64,000 nucleotides of DNA from Dromiciops gliroides (lineage: Eukaryota > Chordata > Mammalia > Microbiotheria > Microbiotheriidae), in NCBI RefSeq assembly GCF_019393635.1, contig NC_057863.1, positions 643,967,306-644,031,305 on the forward strand, written 5' to 3'. Shown piece after piece: positions 25,461 through 37,400 of this stretch. The first letter of the stretch is position 1. Every line of letters begins with the position of its first letter. The notes below the pieces were generated by a model that did no database searches, was not told the DNA's origin, and saw only the letters and a list, made by a program, of their open reading frames with translations. Made by a program: the position numbers and the translations under genes.

Positions 25461-26354
25461 ATCATCACTCCCATGGTATTAGTCTGCAAGGACACAGCAC
25501 TGTTACAGTCTGGGAGATGCAGCTGGTCAGAAGGGTGTGTCGAGTGCCCCACACTGGGAATCTGTCCAGTCTGGGGAGCTTTGGAACTTTTGTATCCTCC
25601 TGGCTTTGTCAATAGCTTAAGTCCTGCCTCCCTTGAATCAGTCCAATCTCAGAGATGGCATCCTTGCCTTTTAGGGGGAAAACAGCTTGTCTGACAGGGA
25701 TCCTCAGGAATGTGCTCCTACTAAGCTGGGTCAGGATACGATCTGGAGGATTGCATTGGTTCTAAAACTCACTCAGTAAAACTATATTACAAATATGAGG
25801 ATGTTAATGGACTAGTGGCCACACACAACATTGAAGGAGAACATAACACGGTGGCTGGGACTTCTCAGTTCTGGTCCTGCCCTTTTCCTATTTCCCCTTG
25901 CAGCCTTTCCCTGCTCATTCCAAGTGCCAGTTTTATGGGAGACATCGGTAAGTTTGCAACTTTCTGAGGAGACCAAGCAAGTTGGCCCAGGGGCTCCACA
26001 TTATGCAATATGGGGATCTATCAAAGAAACCAGGGATGGTTCTCCTGGAGGAGGAGAAGCCCCAAGGGGCCCCTGAGAGAGCATGTGCAGGTGTCTAAAG
26101 GGAGACGATTTAGAAGGAGAGTCTGATTTGTTCCCAGCTCCCCAGAGCAGAACTGGGGGCAATGGGTTGGAGTTTGCAAGAGAAATTTAGTTGGATGAAA
26201 TGAAAAATCCTAATGATTGGTGCAACCCAGAGGTGAACTAGGCCACCTGGAGATATAGTGGGTTCAATCTGACAAGTCTTTTTTAGATGACTGTGCTAGT
26301 GGCTGCATCTCTCTCTTTAAGCTGAGCTGGGAATGGTGAGGTGGGGGAGGGAAA

Positions 26355-26595
26355 TAAGCATTATTAGCACCTACTATGTGCCAGGCACTGTGCTAAGTAC
26401 TTTATAAATATCTCATTTGATCCTTGAAGCTCTGGGAGGTGGATACTATTATTATCTCCATTTTATAGTTGAAGAAGCTGAGGTAAACAGAGGTTAAGTG
26501 ACTTGTCTAGGGTCACCCAGGTATTAAGTGTCTGAATCAGGATCTGAACTCAGGTCTTCTTACTCTGCACCCTATCCACTGCACCCTGCCCCCAG
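26355..26595 (-). repeat. MIR/THER1-like CORE-SINE
   Basis: GGCACTGTGCTAAGTACTTT, then AGGTTAAGTGACTTGTCTAG and ACTCAGGTCTTCTTACTCTG. Confidence 0.75.
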
Positions 26596-26964
26596 CGGCC
26601 TTCCTGATAAGTATCTGTCAAGTACAAGTAGAACTAGATAGCTTCTGATGTCCAGACTTTGAGATTCAGTGATCAGGGTTGGGCTCTATTTTATGGATTA
26701 TAATGAGGGATTAACTGGAGTTGTATTTTTAGAATTTAGAGTAAAAAGGACCTTAGAGGTGCTCACATTGGATAAGGAAAACAATTGCAGCTCTTTTCAC
26801 TCCTGATAGCTCCAGTCCAGAACCCACTGGGATTAGATGTTTGAGGGCTGAGGGTGAGAGGTGGGTGGGGGTGGAGGTAGACCCTAGATCATAGATTGCT
26901 CCTCAAGGGACTACAATGAAGGGTCGGGACCTTTGCAAACCTGACGAGTTTCCATCACAACTTT

Positions 26965-27116
26965 CTTTTTTTTTTCTTTTTTTTTTGCAGGGCAATGAAG
27001 GTTACATAACTTATCCAGGGTCACACAGCTAGTAAGTGTCCTGAGGTCAGATTTTAACTCAGGTCCTCCTGACTCCAGGGCTGGTGCTTTATGCACTGAA
27101 CACCTAGCTGCCCCCC
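26965..27116 (-). repeat. WSINE1-like CORE-SINE
   Basis: T-run then GCAGGGCAATGAAGGTTA to CACCTAGCTGCCCCCC; CCATCACAACTTTC flanks recur with one extra base. Confidence 0.88.
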
Positions 27117-27748
27117 ATCACAAACTTTCTATGGAATGGTCTCACCCTGGCACCCCAAAGAGAGTTGAAGCATATCCTGTTGCTGGACTACGAGGAAGCC
27201 CCGACCCCCCAGTCCTGCTCATTCTTTTGCCCTTCCTGGAACTGCAGCTAGATCCATTCCTACTTCAGGACGTAATAAGTCTCCTGGTATGAAAGATGCT
27301 CAAGAAGAGAATGCTAATCTGAGATGGGCGATTTCTGCCCAGGTATGGGATGGACTAGCTTCCCTCTGAAGACCCTTCAAATTCTGCAATTCTGCAATTC
27401 TGTGAAGCCTGTTTCTCTTCCATTGTGGTAGAAGGGATGAAGAGCAGTCTAGAAACACAAGGTGACTAGAACATAGGCACAATAACATTTGAATAGAAGG
27501 GATGTCCTAGTCAGATCTGGAGTCCTTTACATATTGCAGTAGTCACGTTTTAGGCAAGGGAATGATACACTGGAGCAGGTCTGCAGGAAGGTTGACGAGG
27601 ATTATGAGATAGGAGAGCAGTTCTTGTTGAAGAATTGATCCAGGACTTTGTACATTCTCATTGAAACAAGGCAATTTGTTTTCTATGTCCAAAAGGGAAG
27701 AGCTCTAACACAGATATGGGAAGAGGTGCTATAGCCAGGTTCTTTTCT

Positions 27749-27891
27749 TTTCTTTTTTTTTTTGCAGGGCAATGGGGTTTTAAGTGATTTGCCCAGGGTC
27801 ACACAGCTAGTAAGTGTCTGAGGCAAGGTGTGAACTCAAGTCCTCCTGAATCCAAGGCTAGTGCCTTATCCATCGCGCCACCTAGATGCCC
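27749..27891 (-). repeat. WSINE1-like CORE-SINE
   Basis: Reverse copy; CCAGGTTCTTTTCT repeats at 27735-27748 and 27892-27905. Confidence 0.92.
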
Positions 27892-28259
27892 CCAGGTTCT
27901 TTTCTAAAACAGGATAAATCCAAACATTTTATTGTCTTTCTTGCTGAATTGAGAAGACAAAAAGATAAGTGAGGGCAGTGAGGAGTTTGGGAGTAGCTGG
28001 CTCATTCCAGGAGCAAGTAATACATGAAAAGTATAAGGTTCTAACAAGTTGAGCAGGTGTTTTCCATTGTTTTTGCAGAAAGAGAGACAGAGAAGAGAGA
28101 GAGGAAGAGAGAGGAGAGAGAGAGGAGAGAGAAGACAGGGAGTGGGAGAGAGACAGATACGCACACAAACACACATACCAGATGGCCAACTTTTCCTTTG
28201 GGAAAGGCAATTCCTCTAATCCGTCAATGGTAGCAATATCTAGCCCTGTTTGCTAGGAT

Positions 28260-28606
28260 TCAGGTTCCAAAACCTTGGAATAGACTTATATGAACTGATG
28301 TAAAGTGAAAATGTAGCAAGAACCAAGGAAAACATTGTACACAGCAATAGCAACATTGTAGTGATGATCCAACTATGAATGACTTAGCTCTACTCAGCAG
28401 ATACAATGATCCAAGGACAATTCCAAAGGAATCATGATGTTTGAAGTTGCTATCCATATCCAGAGAAAGAATCAATGGACTCTGAATGCAGGAATGAAGC
28501 ATACTATTTTCAATTACTTATTTGTTGTGGCTTTTTTCCTTTTGGTATGTTTTTTTTTCTGTCACAATTATGACCAATATAGAAATACGTTTTAAATGGA
28601 CTGTAA

Positions 28607-28640
<34 letters not shown>

Positions 28641-28670
28641 ATATATATATATATATATATAATTACTGTT
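28260..28670 (+). repeat. Marsupial interspersed repeat fragment with AT microsatellite
   Basis: GAACTGATGTAAAGTGAAAA, GAAAACATTGTACACAGCAA and CAATTCCAAAGGAATCATGA match the 25001-25460 fragment; (AT)n follows at about 28610-28665. Probably the 3' part of a non-LTR element; family not assigned. Confidence 0.5.
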
Positions 28671-29048
28671 TTAGGAAGAGGGGAAGGAAGAAAAATTTGA
28701 CTCCAGGCTTGACACTCTATCTGCTTCATCACCTAGCTGCCCATTATTTCTACATTAGACGGTATCTTTGAAGTTACACTGCTTGTATAGAATGGAAGAG
28801 GATCCAAGATTCCTCTGTGTTTATTTATCCAGGCCAACAACAAATTGACTTGGTAAGGTACAGTGCAACATGAAAGGTTCTCTTGAGATGAGGAGTTTCT
28901 CATACATATGTTAAGATCATATCAGCATCCTTGGTAAATGAAACCACAGAGATAACTTCAGTCACCCTTTAATGATGAACTTTAAGTAAGGCATGTAAAG
29001 CAGAGAGATGCTCCCTGTGAAAAGCATTTACCAAAAGCTCATGAAAAG

Positions 29049-29183
29049 GAGGCAGCTAGGTGGTGCAGTGGATAAAGCACCAGCCTTCCTGAATTCAAAT
29101 CCGGCCTCAGACACTTGACACTTACTAGCTGTGTGATCCTGGGCAAGTCACTTATGCCTCATTGCCCGGCAAAAAAAAAAAAA
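29049..29183 (+). repeat. WSINE1-like CORE-SINE
   Basis: CTCATGAAAAG repeats at 29038-29048 and 29184-29194. Confidence 0.9.
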
Positions 29184-29820
29184 CTCATGAAAAGCATTCA
29201 CCACAAATGTTCTCTGCAAGGTCCAAGTGGAGGAGAAATTCCCCATAGGCCCTCGAGGATTCTGTCCCAAAGTTGCAGGAGCTTTCCAGGGAAGTGAAGA
29301 TTTTCTCAGTGATGGACTTCTTTGAGCAGGGCTTGGGTGACAACTTGTCAGTGATGTTGCAGGGGTGGATTCGCATGCAAGTATAGGTCAGACTAGATAC
29401 CCTTGGAGGCCCCTTCCTGTTCTGAGAATATGAAGTCTAGCAAATTTGATTCCATTAAACAGTTATGAAAGGCTTACCATATTCAGATCACATGATATAA
29501 TTGAAGCGCCAAGCCTTGGTTTCCTACAAGTAGAGTCAGCATATTTAAATTACCCAGAGTACAGCAAAGGCCTCCTAGCCTTCAGTGTATTTGGAGTACT
29601 CTCTAATCTAGAACCCAGAGACTCTAGAATGCACCCTGAATCCAAGAGGGGGAGGAACCCATATGTGACAAAGAATTCCCACCATAACACACACTACAAT
29701 GATCATCTCACCTCTACAAAAAGACTTCTAGCAGGTCTTCCTCCCCCTCTCCCTTCAGCACCACCTTCTCAGACAGTCCATTCCAATTGTGGATAGCTCC
29801 AGTAGTTAGGAAGGCTTTTT

Positions 29821-29827
29821 CTTTTCT

Positions 29828-29893
<66 letters not shown>

Positions 29894-29948
29894 TTCCTTC
29901 CTTCCTTCCTTCCTTCCTTCCTTCCTTTCTTTCTTTCTCTCTTCCTTC

Positions 29949-30022
<74 letters not shown>
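29821..30022. repeat. (TTTC)n / (CCTT)n microsatellite, about 200 bp
   Basis: Long pure TTTC tracts flank a CCTT core at about 29890-29960. The open frames it creates on both strands are artefacts. Confidence 0.97.
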
Positions 30023-30595
30023 GATGTCAAACCTAAACTTGTTCTTCCATTCTGCTCTTAATTCTGTCCTCTGGAACCAAAGAGAACAAGTCTAATCTCT
30101 CTTTCACGTGTTAGTCCTTTAAATATTTGAAAATAGTTCTCTTGTGTACCGCCGCCACCCCAATCTTCTCTTTCCCAGGCTACACCATCTCAAGTTCCTT
30201 TCTACCAATCTTCACATAGCACAGACTCAAGACCTTTCAACCACCCTCCTTGTCTTCCCCTGGCACTCTCCAATTTAACAAAGTCCTTCCTAAATTGTTG
30301 CACTCAGTTGTGTGTCTGACCAGGGCAAAGGTATAGCAGGGCCATTACTTCCTTATTTCTTTTCCTGAAGGCATGCCTTTGGATGGATTCTAAGATCACA
30401 CTAACTTTGGGGGGCTGCCATATCACAGACAGGCTGCCAGAACCCAGGAAGTGGTAATCTAGATCCCAAGTTGGGTCTAGAATGCAGCCTAGAATTCAAG
30501 AAAGTAAAGGTGACCTAGAAGGGCCACTGGGGTCCAGTAACTGCTCCCTTCCATTTTTCTCCCATCTGCTTCCCATGGACCAGGATGATGGTACA

Positions 30596-30830
30596 GTTGC
30601 ATTAGCAACCAGAGGGTGCAGTTGTGATGACTCAAAGGAGGAGGAGCCAGGGGTACAGAATCCTCCCTCGGCTAAGAATCTGGGGTGGGGGCTGGGGGGG
30701 CGGGAAATATAATCCTCCTAGAGTTGGAGGTGGGGATTAGATTGGACTCCTCCCTGTTTAAGAGAGGCGGGGCTGCCGAGGGGCGGGGCTTCCAGGCCGG
30801 GAATTGGAGGGTTTTGGCTAAGACCGAACA
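30596..30830 (+). promoter_or_regulatory. Promoter of the TUNAR-like gene: X-box, AP-1 site, GC boxes
   Basis: A 14-bp palindrome GTTGCATTAGCAAC at 30596-30609 matches the X-box layout bound by RFX factors (GTTGC, four bases, GCAAC). TGACTCA, an AP-1 type site, lies at 30628-30634. GC boxes (GGGGCGGGGC) follow near 30780. The segment lies directly before the candidate 5'UTR exon of the small gene. Binding is inferred from motif only. Confidence 0.5.
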
Positions 30831-31152
30831 GGCTGACCTGTCCTCCCCCTCCCCACCTGCGGGTAAGAGGAGGCGGCGGTCTGGGGTGCAGAGCAGACTG
30901 AGACAGGGGCGAGAGGGCCTGGTTGAAGGTAGAGGACTCCGGAGTCCTGGCCTGGAAACAGCAGGTACGGAGGCTGAGAACCATGCACACACACAACCTC
31001 ATTCTTACCCACCCTCCACCTCAGTCCCGGGGCAGCGAACACTCACGGGGCCTCCATCCCACAGGCTCCGGGGAGCCCTGACAGTGGTTGTATCTGGGGA
31101 CCGAGGAGGAAGAGGAGGCACCAGCTAATGCTGCGAGGAGGAGCAGGAACTG

Positions 31153-33191
31153 ATGCTGCGCTTGGTGAGGGCCTGGAGACCCGCCCCCTCCCTCTCCTCC
31201 CCTTCCCTTCTCTCCCTCTTTCCTCTCCTGGAGCAATTCCCCATTCTCCAAGTATGTGTGTTGGTGTGCACTTGAGTGTAATTGCGAGTATTCTTTGTTT
31301 CACTGCATGTGGACCACTGTATGTCTATTTGTACCAGTGTGGGTAATCGTGTATGGGTGTGCATGTCTGTGTCTCTGTGTACTCTCTGTGTCCCATGATA
31401 TATGTACCCCTGTATGTTTGCGTGTGCCTGGGAGCACCTGGACCCCTGTGTATGTAGCCTCCTCTCCATACGTTGCATGTGCCTGAAATTTGGCACATGT
31501 CTATCTTTGTCTCTGGGCATCCCTGTGTACTCTCTGGGCATCAGTGTAGGTGTAGCTCTCTCTCTATGTCCCTGGGCACCTGGGAGTAATTGTGTGTGTC
31601 CCATGTACCTCTATCTGTGTGTGTGTCTGTGTACCTCTACCTCTTGGTGCATGTGTTATGTCATGAATGGAATTAGTTTTGAGGTGTTCCTATATTTGAG
31701 TATTTTGTTTCCTGTGCGAGCACCTAGGGATTTCTTTGTGTACCTTGAGTAAGTGTGTTTATACCTATTTGTGGGTATCTGTATGTAATTGTGTGTGTAC
31801 CTAACTCAGTCTCTCTCCTCTGCATGTGTACCTCTGTATGTGTGTGTGTGTGTGTGTGTATTTGGAAGCAATAGTGTGTTCATATCTGGCTCTGTTCATC
31901 TGTTTAGTTTTATCTCTGGTGTCACTTGTGTGTAATTCTTCATGTGTGTAGCTGTCTCTAGGTATCTCTGTTATCTTCTTCGTACTCTATTTTCTCTGTC
32001 TCTGTGTCAGTGGACTGAGTCCCTGTGGCTGTGGCTGTGGCTGTGGCTGTGGTAGGGAACACTCAATCATTCACTCATTCATTCCGCAAACATTCCCTCA
32101 GGCTCAGAGAGGGCCCTGGGAGAAGCTAAGGGGATTTGAGAGATGAAGCCCACCTAGCTCTAAGAGAGCTCCCAGGCTAGCAGAGGCTTTCATACAGACA
32201 CAAGCCAAAAATAACCAATTCAGAGCCCTGGGAAATAGGGAAGGCAATGATTAAGATGGTCCCTTTGACACAAGCTTGGAGGAGATAGTGATTTGTCCAC
32301 TACACACAGGAAGTTCCTTGAGGTAGAACTCAAACTCTGATCTCCTGACTCTCCAAGTCAAGGCCCAGGCTGGATATGGTCAGGGTCGGGGGAGAGGGAG
32401 TACTATAGGAAATGAGGTGAAGGAGGAAGTATTACTTTAGACTGGAGGGGAGGGGAAGAATCAAATGAAGAGGAGGGCGGATGAAGAGGAGAGGGATCCT
32501 TCAAAGGCTTCCTGGAGGTTGGCCCTTGGATGTCAGGGAGCTTTTCTGGGTTATGTTAGTAGGCTCACAGTGAAGAAGAGCCTGATGGGCCTTAGCCACC
32601 ATACGTTACACTCAGGTTTCAGCAAATCCCTTGTCAAGGACCCATGTGTGTGAGAGGACCTGGGTGGTGGGGGGAGGGAGAAGCCACTCCTCTGTCATTC
32701 TGGGTCTCCCTCTGGGGTCGTGTCCTCTGTCTCCAAGTCTTTCTTTGGTCACCACGTCTCTTTCTCTTTCTGTGTGTCCTCTGCCTCAGAGGTCTTTCTG
32801 TTTCTCTGTAGTCTCTATCTCCCAGGGTATGTGTCCTCTATTTCCAGCGTCTTTGTCTTTTGACCTCCCTGTCTCTGGGTGTCTCCGTTGTCCTTTCCTC
32901 TTGGGGAAATGGGGCGGGGGCTGGGGTGAGACACTGGGCAGGCATGGTCCTGAACTTCCGGCTGATGGGGAAGAATCTAGGGGTGGCCAGAGATAGGGCC
33001 TCTTCCCTGGCCACGCCCCGTTCCCGACCCCTCCCCAGCTCCTGTGATTTCTCCAGGAGGAGGGGAGGTTGCGGATGGAAGAGCCCATCGGACCGGAGAG
33101 GGAAGAGAGGCTGCTGGCGCTGCTGGGCCTGGTAGGCACAGCACTCAACCTGCTGGTCCTCGTCTGTGTCTACGTCTACACCACCCTCTGA
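31153..33191 (+). CDS. TUNAR/BNLN-like single-pass membrane microprotein, 48 aa, two coding exons
   Basis: Coding exons 31153-31164 (M-L-R-L) and 33057-33191 join in frame to a predicted 48-residue protein. Its second half reads EERLLALLGLVGTALNLL followed by a VYVYTTL end. As I recall it, human TUNAR is also 48 residues with EESVLAMLGIIGTILNLI and the end VYIYTTL. About 18 of the last 29 residues agree, including the terminal YTTL and the GT-LN core. TUNAR is a small ER/membrane peptide linked to neural and beta-cell calcium handling, so this copy is likely a paralogue with one transmembrane helix (about residues 23-43) and a charged N-terminus (EEPIGPEREER). An internal ATG at 33075 would give a 38-residue form. 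The N-terminus is the least certain part. I do not know its official symbol. Confidence 0.72.
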
Positions 33192-33920
33192 GCTGATGTC
33201 ACCTACTGGGGCGGGGCCCGGGAAAACCCTCTAAGGTTTTCCGTTGAGCCTATGGAGCTGGAGGCGGGGCCTTTACATCTCCTTGAGAAGACTGGGTCTG
33301 CATGGAGGGGGCGGGGCCGGGGAGCAGGATGGGATTTGGAGCCACTTTCTGAGAGAAGGGCCACTGGTGGCGGGGGGCGGGGCCTAGAAAGATGGGGGAG
33401 GGGCCTTCATGAGAAGGTGGAGCCTAGACCCACCCTGGGACCGGGGCGGGGACTGCCTTTGGAACCTCACTAGGTGGGGCCAGGTGGAGGGAAAGCGGAT
33501 CAGTAAGGAAGGACCTGGGTCCTTCGGTGCTGGTCAAAACTTGGCACATTTCGCTCTACTGGGGTTAGAATGAAAAATATACCACGGGTTCCAGCTGCCT
33601 TGACCCCGGCACCTTCCACGTGGAGACCCAGTGAGGAGCGAGGAATTCTCTGGCCCCAAACATTCCGATGCAGAACCCGCCAGTGTAGTCCGCACCGCCG
33701 CCCAAGCGAATTCCCCGGCTCAGCAGGGCTATCCCTCTCTGCAGTCCCTGCAGGGCAGGGTTTCCGGGGGGTCCACAGCCAGAGGGTTTTGCCTCTCTCC
33801 CGAATCTGGGGTCGGAGTGAGAGGATGAGCTCTCTCTTCCCTAGAATCTCTCTGGGGGGTCTGGGGGTGCGATCATATGGGATTCTCTTCGTACTACCGA
33901 ATTTGAAATAAACCCGCCCT
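33192..33920 (+). terminator. 3'UTR and poly(A) signal of the TUNAR-like gene
   Basis: GC-rich untranslated sequence follows the TGA at 33189-33191. AATAAA is at 33907-33912. LTBP4 promoter elements begin less than 300 bp further on, so the two genes are closely packed in tandem. Confidence 0.6.
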
Positions 33921-34194
33921 TGACCATGATAAAAGACTTGGGAGTGCCAGCCTCCTTACTGCGCCCGAGGCCAGGGGTCCGAGGATGGAGCCTACTGCAG
34001 GATTTCCTAACCCCCTGCCTCCTTATTCAGGTCTGCTGCACGTGGGGTCCGAGGGGGACGGGGCTCATGGATCCCTGCCCCTAAAGGATCCACGCGAGAT
34101 GTTCTCTGTCGTCACCCGTGGGCCGTCCAGGGCACCCCCCCTTACGCCCCCAAGTCCTCAAGGGCCACCTGTCTCAGACGCCCCGCCCCGTGGC

Positions 34195-34440
34195 ATCCTC
34201 ATTGGCCCTTTCCGAGCACCCCCAGCCGGCACTGTGCTCTTATTGGTCAAACCAGGGCTCCCCCGGCCGGCGCCGCACCCCATTGGTCCAAAGTTGGAGC
34301 CCGGCAGCGGGGGAAAGTTGGGTCTGGTGGAGTGGCGGGGAGGGGAGGGCGGGGTAAGAGGAGGGAGTCCGGGGCGCGGGAGACCGAGGGACCAGAGTCT
34401 AGGGACTGGACGGACAGGGACAAGGGCAGGTGTCAGGGAC
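34195..34440 (+). promoter_or_regulatory. LTBP4: Upstream LTBP4 promoter with three evenly spaced inverted CCAAT boxes
   Basis: ATTGG (CCAAT on the minus strand) occurs at 34201-34205, 34242-34246 and 34282-34286, at 41 and 40 bp spacing. The segment is GC rich and lies 155-240 bp before the first LTBP4 start codon at 34441. Multiple CCAAT boxes in phase are a known NF-Y promoter layout. No TATA box is seen. Confidence 0.55.
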
Positions 34441-37400
34441 ATGGAGCAGGACAAGATGCTGCCGCGGGGCCCCAGCTGCCGCCTCCGCCACCGCCCCCGT
34501 CCCCTCCTCCTGCTCCTCCTCCTGCTGCTGGCTGGTCCACGAGCCGCGCCCAGGCCAGGCCGTCGGGGCTGCAGGGACACAGGGGAGTAGAGGCCGGGGC
34601 CGTCCAGGGGGGCCAGGCCCGGTAAGTGCGCTCCTTCCCTGATTCGCTCCCTTTCCTCTCACTCTCAAACAAAACTCTCCCCCCCCCTACCCCAGGGGAA
34701 GGGTCTCACATGGACTGAAGTGGGGGGGGGACCAAGGGGGGAGCTCAAAACTCAGGCCCGCCCCTGCATCCCAGGTGGTACCAGCCCATCCCCCCAGCTT
34801 GCAATCGGCGCCCCCAGAACTAAGAGAAATGGAGGAAGAAAGGAAGGTGCTAGGGAAACACACAGAACCCTCACAAGGAGGACAGAGAACAGCCCCCCAA
34901 TTTCCAGGCAGTGCCAGCCCGCCCCCTCAGCCTGTAGTCGGTTCCCCCCCGTGGTCCCCGCCAGAGCGGGACGGGAGGGACACAGAGCCCGCAGTGTGTG
35001 CACTGGAGGTCCCCTCGACCTCGGAATCCAGGTGGCGGCAGCCTCGGGCTGCAGTCTGTGCCCCCGGCCCCATTAGAAAGGAGGGAGGGAGAGGGAGGGA
35101 AAGTCCTCAACTGTCTCCCCACCCCGGGTCCCGGACAGCCCTCTGTCTGTCTGGTGGTGGAAGCCCAGGCCCCCTCTCCCGGGTTTTGGGTGGAGAGAGA
35201 GCCGGCCCTGGCTCCCTCCTCCGCCCCCCTGCCAGTTCGGCCCCCGCGCTCCGCTACAAAGGGCCCAGGCTCCGACTCCCGCCTCTGCGATCCGCTCAGT
35301 AACCCGAGCTCAGTCGTGCAGCGCCGCGCCGGGGGCGGGGCTGGGAAGGTGTTAACTGGCAGGCCCGGGGGGAAGGGCTTCTCCAAGGGTTTTTCTCTAA
35401 CGCTCTTTCTCCATGGGGGAAGCAGAGACTTGGGACCCGCAACCCAAGACCCAGCCGCAGTGTCCCCTCACGTCGCCCCATTTTCTACCCCCTTCCCATC
35501 TAAGGGGCCTGAGAGCCCGTGGGTCTCGCAACCCACTCCAGGGGAGAATGGAGCGGGTCTTGGAGGGGTGCGGAGGAGGGGGTGCGCCTGCGCAGGGGTT
35601 GGAGGTGGTAAGAAAGGGAGGAGGGACACTAGGGTTTTGGGGCCTCGGAAGCCTGGCCCCAGGCGCAGAGCCGGGCCTCTGGGAGGGCGGGGCGCCACCT
35701 TGTGGAGGGGGGGGGTCAGGAGGGAGTGCGTCCTGGGGGGCCTCGGGGAGCTGGTGGAGGCTGGACGCTAGCAGCCGAAGCCGTGGGGTAGCGATGCCCT
35801 GCTGACCCCGGCCTCTCCTCCCTCCGGCGACCCTCTGCTTCCAGCCCTGCAGCTGCCTGCCGCCGCTGCTGCGCTGGGCGCCCTCCACGCCCGAGCCCCT
35901 GGTCCTAGAGGTGAGTGAGTGCCCTCCAGGGGCGGAGGTTGGACGGGGCGGGCGAGGGTCGCGTGGGGCAGGGTGGAGCGCAAGATGCACCCTGCCTGAG
36001 CTCCTGCCGCCGTCTCTGTGGTGGCACTGGGCGCGGCGCAGGGGGCCCTGGAGGCTGGGTCTCACGGAGCCCGAGGGGAGGGGAGGTTCTTGCTCTCATC
36101 CCCGGGTCTCTCCCCTACAGCTCACTGTTCGTCCCCGCAGTGCCCACCAGGGGGGCAGTGTGGAGCTCCACAGCTGTGTCCCTGCCGGTCGGGCTGTCGG
36201 ACAGTTCGTGTCCCCCGGGCCACAGCGCCCCCCGCCCCCAGCCCCGTGCCAGCCACCCTAGAGAGGCCTCCCTCACCTGGCAGCCGCTGACGTGAGTGCG
36301 GCCTAGGGGCTCCTCTCCTGACCCCAGTCGTGCTGCCCCCTGCCTCTGATTGTCCTCTGCTTCGTTTTTCACTCCTTGTTGGACTGGCTGTCCCATAGTG
36401 ACCATCACTTCCCGCCTCCCATTACCTCAGTTGTCTCTGCCTCTGTGGAGTCACTGTCTCTCTCTGGGTCTCTGCTGACTGGGTTCACCGATTAGACGGG
36501 TTCTCTCTGTTCAGTACCTCCTCTGCCTTTCTCTATTTCTGTCTTCTTCAGAAGCGGCATAGTACTTGGGAAGGAGGCTAGACTCAGAGGACCCAGCCCT
36601 CCCATTGTGGCAAGTACTTAAGGTCCCTGGCCTCAGTTTCCTGGTCTGTACAAAATGAGGGGGTTGCACTAAATGAGCTCCATACGGTCTTTTCCAAACC
36701 ATAGATCTATGTTTTAGAATGCTATTGTCTTGTATCTCTGTCTCCCTGTGGAAGGCCCCAATCTCTTCTTCTCCCCCAAGTGGTGAGTCTGTCTTTCTCC
36801 CTGGGGACTCTCTCTTTCCACCTGTCTTCTCTGAAGATATTCCTATGTCTCCTCTCCTTCATCTCCCTGTCTCTGACTCTCCAGCTCATCTTTGTCTCTG
36901 ACTGTCTATCTGTTCTCTCTCTCTCTCTCTCTGACTCCAGGCTCCATTCCTTCTGTGGATTCTGACTCAGAATCTCCCTCTGTGGCTCCTCCCCCCCCCT
37001 TTCCTTCTCCCTCTCTCTCCCTCCTTCCTACCACATGTTGGTCTCCAGTCTCTTCCCTGTGGGTGGGCCCCTTTCTGTGAGTCTCATCTCTCTGTGGGTG
37101 TCTTTGCTTCCCCCCCTTTTCTGTATCTAGATGGCTCTGCTTGCAGATCCACATCTCATCTCTTGAGTGTCTCTGCCTTGTTCTCCTGTCTCTCCTCCCT
37201 GTCTAAACTCTTTTTTCTCCTCTTACTCCCCACCTTTTTGAGACTGTCTCTCATCCGAGGTTCTATCGCATGCCATTTGTGTCTCAAGTCTCGAATTCTC
37301 CTGTCTCTTTCTGTCAACCACATGGTGTGACTCTCTTCTCTTCCTCAGGATCCTCTGCTCTCCAGCTTTCTCTGTCTCCCCGGAGACAATTTCTCTCAGT

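Larger units (their letters stand above)
23700..30590. other. SHKBP1 to TUNAR-like gene intergenic region
   Basis: Beyond the SINEs, older repeats and microsatellites listed separately, I see no conserved coding exon, RNA gene or strong promoter between the SHKBP1 poly(A) site and the X-box at 30596. Confidence 0.6.
31065..33920 (+). other. TUNAR-like gene: transcribed region (spliced exons and 3'UTR)
   Basis: A three-exon gene is proposed. A possible non-coding exon ends at 30964 (CAGCAG before GTACGG). Exon 31065-31164 follows an acceptor CATCCCACAG and ends before GTGAGG. The last exon starts at 33057 after TTTCTCCAG. AATAAA at 33907-33912 supplies a poly(A) signal about 720 nt after the stop. 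An upstream ATG at 31128 is out of frame with the main start and overlaps it, so translation may be restrained. The intron holds TG-rich low-complexity sequence around 31250-31900. Confidence 0.6.

Noticed and set aside
29787-30095. Phe/Leu/Ser and Lys/Glu-rich open frames
   Set aside because: They translate the TTTC/CCTT microsatellite; similar artefacts occur at 61384-61704 and 62880-63187.
30482-30712. 76-codon open frame just before the microprotein promoter
   Set aside because: It overlaps the X-box and GC-box region and shows no family resemblance or exon signals.
34998-35771. 257-codon open frame between the first two LTBP4 long-isoform exons
   Set aside because: GC-rich intron without homology; it crosses no needed splice site.
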